Assembly (NCBI GenBank): GCA_007280315.1
Contig: QYQC01000035.1
Location: 1 to 5,539 of the forward strand
DNA from: Betaproteobacteria bacterium
Lineage (GTDB): Bacteria > Pseudomonadota > Gammaproteobacteria > Burkholderiales > SG8-39
DNA length: 5,539 nt
Direction of reading: 5' to 3'
Every line of letters begins with the position of its first letter. Position 1 is the stretch's first letter. The position numbers and the translations under genes were made by a program. Below, in pieces: positions 1-4,879 of the stretch. The notes below the pieces were generated by a model. That model saw nothing but the letters and a program-made list of their open reading frames with translations, was not told the DNA's origin and did no database searches.

Positions 1-571
1 AAAGATAGTGACGCGTGGTCGGATAGCCCGCGGCGAAGCCGTTCGAGTTCGCCACCACGAACTGGTGCTGCTGCGTCGAGACGCCGGCCCCTTCGGAATT
101 GACGATGCGCGCATCCAGAGCGAACGCCGCGGCCTCGCACGCGCGCGCGCGCTCTATCGCTTCCTCTATCGGCAGATCCCATGGATGGAACAAGTCGAGA
201 TCGTGGATCTCGCGCGCCATCATCTCGGGTTCCGCGAGGCCGGCACAGTCGTCGCTGGCGGTAAAGCGCGCAATGCTGACCGCGGCCGCCACCGTGTCGC
301 TGAGCGCCTTGGGCGAAAAGTCGGAGGTGCTGGCAAAGCCCTTGTGCTGGCCGAGATAGGCCGTCACGCCGATGCTTTTATCGCGGTTGTACTCGATCGT
401 CTCGACCTCGCCCTTGCGCACCACGGCTGTCTGGCCGTAGCCTTCGGACACGTCGGTTTCGCAGGCGCTCGCGCCCTGGGCGGCGGCCTGGCGCAACAGA
501 TCCAGGGCGATTTGCCTGAGCGTGTCCAGTGGATAGGTGAAGCGCGCCGGCGTAACTGAAGCTGTCGTCAT
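1..571 (-). CDS. pmbA: PmbA/TldE, partner subunit of the TldD/TldE protease, 5' part (3' end outside window)
   Basis: The gene reads from an ATG at 571-569 to the left edge without a stop, giving the first 190 residues of a family of about 450. The N-terminal domain matches E. coli PmbA throughout: R-K-G-E-V-E at 52-57, GVTAYLGQHKGFASTSD at 68-84, DDCAGLAEPE at 107-116, then D-L-F-H-P, and near the edge S-N-G-F followed by G-Y-P-T-T-R-H. In the known system TldD carries the metalloprotease HExxxH motif and PmbA/TldE is the non-catalytic partner in a cytoplasmic heterodimer that degrades unfolded peptides, matures microcin B17 and helps degrade the CcdA antitoxin. The start was chosen because the frame is closed shortly upstream and homology begins soon after this Met; only a weak GGA lies about 9 bases before it. 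The gene is divergent from darP, an arrangement shared with E. coli. Identity is secure; completeness cannot be judged here. Confidence 0.95.
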   Translation of the reverse strand, partial: MTTASVTPARFTYPLDTLRQIALDLLRQAAAQGASACETDVSEGYGQTAVVRKGEVETIEYNRDKSIGVTAYLGQHKGFASTSDFSPKALSDTVAAAVSIARFTASDDCAGLAEPEMMAREIHDLDLFHPWDLPIEEAIERARACEAAAFALDARIVNSEGAGVSTQQHQFVVANSNGFAAGYPTTRHYL

Positions 572-713
572 TGAACTGGTTCCATTGGGATTGTAGGGGG
601 GCTGAAAAACGAATTTTCGGCGGCGCCAAAAAGCGCGAAGAACAGCGCGAACAGCGTTTTGCCAGAGCCAAAAACCATTATCATAGCAGTTCGAACCCTC
701 CGCACCCGGCTCC
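572..713. promoter_or_regulatory. Divergent intergenic region between pmbA and darP, with candidate promoters
   Basis: This 142-bp gap must hold the 5' signals of both flanking genes. It is more AT-rich than its surroundings, with A and T runs at 604-617 and 656-684. For pmbA the minus strand carries TACAAT at 595-590 (5/6 match to a sigma-70 -10 box), which would give a leader of only about a dozen bases; no good -35 sits 16-18 bases upstream. For darP, TTGCCA at 659-664 is a 5/6 match to a -35 box, with the weak CATAGC at 682-687 at 17-bp spacing, or the better TATCAT at 679-684 at a spacing of 14, which is too short. The darP start has no clear Shine-Dalgarno sequence. No operator or riboswitch was recognised. 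That promoters lie here follows from the gene layout; the exact boxes are guesses. Confidence 0.45.
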
Positions 714-1223
714 ATGCAAGTCGAACCAGACGAACCCGCCAGCAAGACGCGCAAGAAAAAAGACATGCTCGCGCTGCAGAAACTGGGCGTGCAGCTGGTC
801 GAGCTGAACCAGCAGCAACTGGAGTCGATGCAACTGCCGGAAGACCTGCTGCTGGCCGTGCTCGAAGCCCGGCGCCTGACCAAACACGAAGCGCGGCGGC
901 GGCAGATGCAATACATCGGTCGTGTGATGCGCGACATCGACCCCGAGCCGATACGCGACCGGCTGGCGAAGTGGCAGGGACAGGGACGCGAGCACACCGC
1001 GCAACTGCACACGCTGGAGCGTTGGCGCGACGAACTATTGGCCGGAGATCCAGCACTGGCGCGCTTCTTGGAGGCATTCCCCTCTGCCGACAGCCAGCAA
1101 CTGCGTACCCTGATTCGCAACGCGCGGCGCGAGCAAGCGGCGGCCCTGCCGCCGAAGAGCTACCGCGAACTATTCCGCGTGTTGCGTGAAATGACTATCA
1201 AGGAGCCTGCAGCAGATGTCTGA
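714..1223 (+). CDS. darP: DarP (YjgA, DUF615), ribosome-associated 50S maturation protein
   Basis: The product is 169 residues, close to the 183 of E. coli YjgA/DarP. Family landmarks run in order: S-K-T-R-K-K-K at 10-16 followed by L-Q-K-L-G, the signature HEARRRQMQYIGRVMR at 58-73, then D-x-E-P-I-R, and QQLRTLIRNARRE in the C-terminal half before P-P-K-S. It is rich in Lys/Arg and Glu, mostly helical in appearance, with no signal peptide or membrane segment, as expected for a cytoplasmic factor. The family is known to bind late 50S precursors and help fold the peptidyl-transferase centre. The ATG at 714 was kept over the internal ATG at 765 because the S-K-x-x-x-K-R stretch seen in E. coli lies between them. 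No Shine-Dalgarno sequence is visible. The gene is first in a plus-strand operon and its stop overlaps the mog start by 8 bases. Confidence 0.94.
   Translation: MQVEPDEPASKTRKKKDMLALQKLGVQLVELNQQQLESMQLPEDLLLAVLEARRLTKHEARRRQMQYIGRVMRDIDPEPIRDRLAKWQGQGREHTAQLHTLERWRDELLAGDPALARFLEAFPSADSQQLRTLIRNARREQAAALPPKSYRELFRVLREMTIKEPAADV
1200..1205 (+). promoter_or_regulatory. Ribosome binding site of mog, inside the end of darP
   Basis: AAGGAG, a near-perfect Shine-Dalgarno core, lies 10 bases before the ATG at 1216. It supports that ATG as the mog start and therefore the 8-base overlap with darP. Confidence 0.75.
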
Positions 1224-1854
1224 CCAGCCAGAAGAACTGCTGATCGGCCTCGTCTCCGTCAGCGACCGCGCTTCTGCCGGCGTGTACAAGGACGAAGGCA
1301 TCCCGGCGCTGGAGGACTGGTTCGGCAAGGCCATCGCCGCGCCCGCCTGGCGCACGGAAAAGCGCCTGATCCCGGACGAGCAGGCGGCGATCGAAGCGGC
1401 GCTGATCGAACTGGTCGATGGGGCCGGCTGCGACCTGGTGCTCACTACCGGCGGCACCGGCCCTGCCTGGCGCGATGTGACACCCGAAGCGACACTGGCG
1501 GTCGCCGACAAGCCGATGCCCGGATTCGGCGAGCAAATGCGCCGCATCAGCCTGGAGTTCGTGCCTACGGCGATCCTGTCGCGCCAAGTAGCGGTCGTGC
1601 GCTATCGCCGCGGTCAGGCGGCGAAGCCCAAGGGCAGCCTCATTATCAACCTGCCCGGCCAGCCCAAATCGATAAAGGAGACGCTGGAGGGCCTGAAGGA
1701 CAAGGAAGGCAAGCAGCTGGTCCCCGGCATATTCGCCGCCGTGCCCTATTGCATCGATCTCATCGGCGGGCCCTACATCGAGACCAACGAAGCCGTGATC
1801 AAGGCGTTCCGCCCGAAATCCGCAATCCGACCGAAAAAGGATCAGCCGCTTTGA
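1216..1854 (+). CDS. mog: Mog, molybdopterin adenylyltransferase
   Basis: Mog adenylylates molybdopterin with Mg-ATP, the step before molybdate insertion by MoeA in molybdenum cofactor synthesis, in the cytoplasm. The 212-residue product follows E. coli Mog (195 aa) along its length: G-L-V-S-V-S-D-R-A-S at 11-20, the nucleotide-binding TTGGTGPAWRDVTPEAT at 77-93, P-G-F-G-E-Q-M-R at 102-109, V-P-T-A-I-L-S-R-Q at 116-124, L-P-G-Q-P-K-S-I-K-E at 146-155 and V-P-Y-C-I-D-L at 176-182. Asp54 and Asp87 align with catalytic Asp49 and Asp82 of E. coli Mog. Compared with E. coli there are about nine extra residues around 130-140 and a short basic C-terminal extension. It is second in the darP-mog-esterase operon and its TGA overlaps the start of the next gene. 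No other cofactor gene is in view. Confidence 0.96.
   Translation: MSDQPEELLIGLVSVSDRASAGVYKDEGIPALEDWFGKAIAAPAWRTEKRLIPDEQAAIEAALIELVDGAGCDLVLTTGGTGPAWRDVTPEATLAVADKPMPGFGEQMRRISLEFVPTAILSRQVAVVRYRRGQAAKPKGSLIINLPGQPKSIKETLEGLKDKEGKQLVPGIFAAVPYCIDLIGGPYIETNEAVIKAFRPKSAIRPKKDQPL
1837..1841 (+). promoter_or_regulatory. Ribosome binding site deciding the TTG start of the esterase
   Basis: AAGGA lies 9 bases before the TTG at 1851-1853, the spacing expected for a start there. It is inside the last codons of mog and supports the TTG over the far-upstream in-frame ATG at 1749. Confidence 0.65.
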
Positions 1855-2513
1855 GCAGCGCAGCGCTGGAAACACTGGAGATAGAGACGGCGCCGCATCC
1901 GCTCGCCAGCAGCATCTGGCTGCACGGCCTGGGCGCCGACGGCAACGACTTCGCGCCGCGCGCCGATGAAATCCAATTGCCTGTCGCCGTTCGTTATGTC
2001 TTTCCCCACGCGCCGATGATGCCGGTGAGCATCAACGGCGGCTATGTGATGCGTGCCTGGTACGACATTACCGATGCCGCCGTCCGGCGCGAGGACGAGG
2101 ACGGGGTGCGTGCCTCGCAGCGCAGTATGGAAGCGTTGATCGCGCGCGAAAAATCCCGCGGCGTCGCAGCCGGAAAAATCATTCTCGCCGGGTTCTCCCA
2201 GGGCGGCGCAATCGCGCTGCAGACCGGACTTCGGCACGGCGAACGGCTCGCCGGCGTGATGGCGCTCTCGACCTATTTGCCGCTGGTCGATACGCTGGCC
2301 GCCGAGGCCAGCCCGGCCAATCGCGACCTGCCGATTTTCATGGCGCATGGCACGGCCGACCCGATGATTCCGTTTGCCCGCGCGCAGGCGTCGCGTGACC
2401 TGCTGATGCAGCAGTCCTACGCGGTGGAGTGGCACGAGTACCGAATGCAGCACTCGGTGTGCCCGCAGGAAATCGCCGATATCGGCGTCTGGCTGAGGCG
2501 CGTCCTGGCTTAG
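1851..2513 (+). CDS. Carboxylesterase / phospholipase family alpha/beta hydrolase (Abhydrolase_2)
   Basis: The product is a single-domain serine hydrolase of 220 residues, the usual length for the EstB / acyl-protein-thioesterase-like family (Pseudomonas fluorescens carboxylesterase II is similar in size and pattern). Visible landmarks are the oxyanion-side W-L-H-G-L-G-A-D-G-N-D-F at 23-34, N-G-G-Y at 62-65 followed by W-Y-D-I, the nucleophile elbow G-F-S-Q-G-G with Ser116, the acid in H-G-T-A-D-P with Asp170, and the catalytic base His201 before V-C-P-Q-E-I. There is no signal peptide, so it should be cytoplasmic. It probably cleaves short acyl esters or thioesters; the natural substrate is unknown. 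The start is TTG at 1851, overlapping the mog stop by four bases (TTGA). The next in-frame ATG, at 1749, would add 34 residues unlike the family and overlap mog by 106 bases. Gln replaces the usual Gly before the catalytic His. It is last in its operon. Confidence 0.9.
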   Translation: MSSAALETLEIETAPHPLASSIWLHGLGADGNDFAPRADEIQLPVAVRYVFPHAPMMPVSINGGYVMRAWYDITDAAVRREDEDGVRASQRSMEALIAREKSRGVAAGKIILAGFSQGGAIALQTGLRHGERLAGVMALSTYLPLVDTLAAEASPANRDLPIFMAHGTADPMIPFARAQASRDLLMQQSYAVEWHEYRMQHSVCPQEIADIGVWLRRVLA

Positions 2514-2543
2514 GGTCGTTTCAAAATGACTACGGCAAGAGAC

Positions 2544-2615
2544 GTCATTCCGAAGCCGCAGGCTGAGGAATCTGCTTTGCATTAAAAGCAGATTCCTCGC
2601 TCCGCTCGGAATGAC
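2544..2615. repeat. Long imperfect hairpin, REP-like dispersed repeat, possible bidirectional terminator
   Basis: GTCATTCCGA at 2544-2553 is the exact reverse complement of 2606-2615, and the 14 bases at 2565-2578 are the exact reverse complement of 2585-2598. The loop is the 6 bases 2579-2584. The two stems are separated by an asymmetric internal loop (2554-2564 against 2599-2605). A further 7-base pair, TTTCAAA at 2519-2525 and TTTGAAA at 2620-2626, flanks the whole. The end sequence resembles a short palindrome (GTCATTCCGAGC followed by GAGGAATCT) that I recall as dispersed in many bacterial genomes; this cannot be confirmed here. It fills the 150-bp gap between the convergent esterase and M48 genes, where a bidirectional terminator would be useful, but neither side has a T-tract directly after the stem. 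The remaining gap, 2616-2663, shows nothing recognisable. Confidence 0.75.
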
Positions 2616-2663
2616 AGTGTTTGAAATTTCTATTCTGAATTACGCCCTAAGAGTCTGTTGACG

Positions 2664-3485
2664 TCAGTGATTGCGACGCGCCGCCTCGTATAACGGCAGC
2701 ACCACCGGCAGCAGCGCCTGGATCTGCTGCACGCGATTGGTTTCCGCGGGATGGGTGCTGAGAAACTCGGGCGGCCGCCCGCCGCTGTTGGCTTTCATCA
2801 TTTTCTGCCACAGCGTGATGCCGACACGCGGGTCATAGCCGGCGCGCGCAGTGAGTTCCAGGCCGATGCGATCGGCTTCGCTCTCGTCGTTGCGACTGAA
2901 CCGGGTCGCGATCAACGCCTGGTACGCCACGCCTGCGATGTCTGCCGACCCCTGCCCCAGGCCGAGCAGCGCCGCACCGATGTCGATCACACTGCGCGCG
3001 GCGATCGCCTGCGATACCTGTTCGCGCGAGTGCTCGCGCAGCGCATGCGCCACTTCGTGCCCCATCACCACCGCGATCTCGTCGTCGCCTAGATCGAGCT
3101 TCCGGATCAGACCCGAATAGAACATGATCTTGCCGCCCGGCATGCAGAACGCGTTGAGCTCGTCGCTGCTGATCACATTGACTTCCCAGTTCCAGCCGGG
3201 CGCGTCGCGGCGGAATACTGCGGTCTGTGGCTCGATGCGCGCGGCCACCGCGCGCACGCGCGCAAGCAGCGCGGGATCGCGGTTCAGCGTCCCCTTGGTT
3301 CTCGAGTCCGATTGCAGCTTGGCATAGCTTTGTGCGGCCATCCGGTCCAGTTCCTGCGACGACACCAGCAGCAGCTGCTTGCGCTCGCCGCCGACCACGC
3401 CTCCCGAAGTCGTGGTCTGGCAGCCGGCAAGCGCAACGACACCAGCCAGCAAAAACGCCAGTCCCAGTCTGCGCACCACGCTCAT
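2664..3485 (-). CDS. M48 family zinc metallopeptidase, lipoprotein (LoiP/YggG-like)
   Basis: The product is 273 residues. It opens with a short basic start, a hydrophobic stretch (about 7-21) and the lipobox L-A-G-C with Cys22. The residue after Cys is Gln rather than Asp, which in known sorting rules favours the outer membrane. The peptidase domain has the zinc motif H-E-V-A-H at 143-147 (ligands His143 and His147, catalytic Glu144), the third-ligand motif E-S-E-A-D at 201-205 (Glu201 likely), N-A-F-C-M-P-G-G at 111-118, and the conserved S-T-H-P-A-E near the C-terminus. The family includes E. coli LoiP and the core of BepA, which act in envelope protein quality control. There are no TPR repeats after the domain, so it is not full-length BepA. 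The ATG at 3485 has AGAGGA 9 bases upstream. It is separated from gspF by 188 bp with a repeat, so it is probably transcribed alone. Specific substrate unknown. Confidence 0.93.
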   Translation of the reverse strand: MSVVRRLGLAFLLAGVVALAGCQTTTSGGVVGGERKQLLLVSSQELDRMAAQSYAKLQSDSRTKGTLNRDPALLARVRAVAARIEPQTAVFRRDAPGWNWEVNVISSDELNAFCMPGGKIMFYSGLIRKLDLGDDEIAVVMGHEVAHALREHSREQVSQAIAARSVIDIGAALLGLGQGSADIAGVAYQALIATRFSRNDESEADRIGLELTARAGYDPRVGITLWQKMMKANSGGRPPEFLSTHPAETNRVQQIQALLPVVLPLYEAARRNH

Positions 3486-3494
3486 GGCAAGTAA

Positions 3495-3500
3495 TCCTCT
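3495..3500 (-). promoter_or_regulatory. Ribosome binding site of the M48 lipoprotein gene
   Basis: On the minus strand AGAGGA lies 9 bases before the ATG at 3485, and the lipoprotein signal begins directly at that Met. This fixes the start. No convincing sigma-70 promoter was seen just upstream; the repeat beginning at 3519 occupies the space where one would be expected. Confidence 0.65.
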
Positions 3501-3518
3501 GTTGATTTCCTATCAAGC

Positions 3519-3633
3519 GTAGCCCGGATGCAGGCGCGCAGCGCCGTCCAAAAAGGACTTCCTTCGGTCGAAATCCGGGATTCACTCCGCGCGAACACCG
3601 ATCCCGGATTGCGCTGCGCTTCGTCCGTGCTAC
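3519..3633. repeat. Palindromic MITE-like intergenic repeat, about 115 bp
   Basis: The outer ends are imperfect inverted repeats: GTAGCCCGGATG at 3519-3530 against 3622-3633 (10 of 12 matches), extending inward with one gap to matching GCGCAGCGC blocks near 3536-3544 and 3611-3619. An inner perfect pair, AATCCGGGAT at 3572-3581 and ATCCCGGATT at 3601-3610, can form a 10-bp stem with a 19-base loop. I recall GTAGCCCGGATG...AATCCGGG elements as common dispersed repeats in beta- and gammaproteobacteria, but copy number cannot be tested here. There is no ORF inside, so any mobility would depend on another transposase. No target-site duplication is evident. The element takes up most of the 188-bp gap (3486-3673) between gspF and the M48 gene. 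Next to the gspF stop, 3654-3673 has short GC-rich inverted repeats with no T-tract, so it is not a convincing terminator. Confidence 0.7.
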
Positions 3634-3673
3634 TCTCCTGACTCTCCCGCTCTGCGGCGCCTGCCGCCGGCGC

Positions 3674-4879
3674 TCATCGCACCAGCTGGTTGATCTCGAT
3701 GATGGGCAGCAGGATGGCGAGCACGATCATCAGCACCACGCCCCCCATCACCAGGATCATCACCGGCTCGAGCAGGGTCAGGAACACCGCCAGGCGCCGC
3801 TCCAGCGCCTGGGTTTCGAGCTGCGCCGCGCGCTGCAGCATCTGCTCAAGCCGGCCGCTCACCTCACCGCTCGCGACCAGGTGCACCATCAGCGGCGGAA
3901 ACACCCGCGTTGCGCCCAGAGCGCGCGCCAGGCTCTCGCCTTCGCGCACGCGTTCGATCGCGCCTTCGACCGCCTCGCGCATCACCGTGTTGGTCATCAC
4001 GCGCGCGCCGGAATTCAGCGCGCCGAGCAGCGGCACCCCGCCCCCGACCAGGATGGCAAGCGTGCTGGCGAAACGCGAAGTATTGACGCCGCGAACCAGC
4101 GCCCCGAACCAGGGCAGGCGCAGCAACAGCCCATGCCAGCTGCGCCTCGGTCCATCCCGGCGCAGCAACAGACGCACCGCGACCACGGCGCCGACGCCGC
4201 CAACGGCGATGTAGGGCCAGGCGGCGCGCAGGAAATCGGACAACGCGATCAGCGCACGCGTCAGCAGCGGCAGGCTTTGCCGCGATTGCTGGAACACCTG
4301 CACGATCTGCGGCACCACGAATACCAGCAGACCGGTAACGATGCTCACCGCGACCAGCGTGACCAGGAGCGGGTAGAGCAGCGCGAGGCTGGTCTTTTGT
4401 TTCAGCGCCTGGCGCGCATCGAGGTAGTCGGCAAGATGCTGCAATACCGTCGGCAGCGCACCGGACTCTTCGCCGCCGTGCACCAGCGCGCGATAGAAAT
4501 CGGGAAAGCTCCGGTCGTAGCTGCCCAGCGCGCCGGCAAGCGACAGCCCTGCGGTGATTTCGGATTTGACGCCGCCCAGCACTTCGCGCGTCATCGGCGC
4601 CGAGGCCTCCTCGATGAGCGCGCTCAAGGACTGCTCCATCGTCAGTCCGGAAGCAAGCAGGGTCGCCAGCTGCCGCGTGACCAGGCTCAGTTCGTCGGAG
4701 GATATGCCGCGCGCCCACGGCTGGCGCGCGCGTTCGCGCGCGCGCACCAGATCGACTGCGGAAGGCAGCAGACCCTGGGCGCGCAATTGCGTCCGCGCCT
4801 GGCGCGGCGTATCGGCTTGCACCACGCCCGAAACCGTGCGCCCCGCTGCGTCCAGCGCCTCGTAGCGGAATGCTTCCAT
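3674..4879 (-). CDS. gspF: GspF, type II secretion inner-membrane platform protein
   Basis: The product is 401 residues, the normal GspF length (about 405). The N-terminal cytoplasmic segment has the typical F-R-Y-E-A-L-D-A-A-G-R at 4-14 and R-Q-A-R-x-x-L-R-x-x-G-L-L-P at 26-39. Two copies of the T2SSF domain follow, each with a G-E-x-S-G-x-L motif: G-E-E-S-G-A-L at 136-142, and G-E-V-S-G-R-L in the second half. Hydrophobic segments lie at about 165-189, 221-236 and 372-396, giving the expected three-helix topology. GspF sits in the inner membrane and couples the GspE ATPase to assembly of the pseudopilus. The ATG at 4879 shares one base with the gspE stop (TAATG), so translation is probably coupled; no strong Shine-Dalgarno sequence is seen. 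No gspG follows. A type IV pilus PilC is less likely given the N-terminal signature. Confidence 0.94.
   Translation of the reverse strand: MEAFRYEALDAAGRTVSGVVQADTPRQARTQLRAQGLLPSAVDLVRARERARQPWARGISSDELSLVTRQLATLLASGLTMEQSLSALIEEASAPMTREVLGGVKSEITAGLSLAGALGSYDRSFPDFYRALVHGGEESGALPTVLQHLADYLDARQALKQKTSLALLYPLLVTLVAVSIVTGLLVFVVPQIVQVFQQSRQSLPLLTRALIALSDFLRAAWPYIAVGGVGAVVAVRLLLRRDGPRRSWHGLLLRLPWFGALVRGVNTSRFASTLAILVGGGVPLLGALNSGARVMTNTVMREAVEGAIERVREGESLARALGATRVFPPLMVHLVASGEVSGRLEQMLQRAAQLETQALERRLAVFLTLLEPVMILVMGGVVLMIVLAILLPIIEINQLVR

Noticed and set aside
8..559. Open frame of 183 codons on the plus strand
   Set aside because: It lies entirely antisense to pmbA, whose homology is clear; long antisense frames are expected in GC-rich genes. 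The translation resembles no family I know.
685..713. GTTCGAACCC followed by a sequence ending in CCA, resembling the T-arm and 3' end of a tRNA
   Set aside because: The bases flanking the TTCGAAC loop (AGCAG and CCTCC) do not pair, and no acceptor, D-arm or anticodon arm can be found upstream.
713..726. CATGCAAGTCGAAC, identical to a conserved stretch near the 5' end of 16S rRNA
   Set aside because: The match stops at 14 bases. The flanks do not continue as 16S rRNA, and the bases encode the start of DarP, so this is coincidence.
3551..3570. AAGGA/TCCTT inverted repeat next to an A-run inside the 3519-3633 repeat, resembling a small terminator
   Set aside because: The stem is 5 bp with a 2-base loop, too weak for an intrinsic terminator.
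2833..3585. Second minus-strand frame of 250 codons overlapping the M48 gene
   Set aside because: It is an out-of-frame reading of the M48 gene, Arg- and Ala-rich without motifs, and runs into the repeat at 3519-3633.
4721..4750. Alternating GC palindrome inside gspF able to form an 8-bp stem
   Set aside because: It encodes the Arg/Ala-rich linker R-A-R-E-R-A-R with GC-rich codons. Alternating GCGC runs occur elsewhere in this window, so there is no reason to see a dedicated element.
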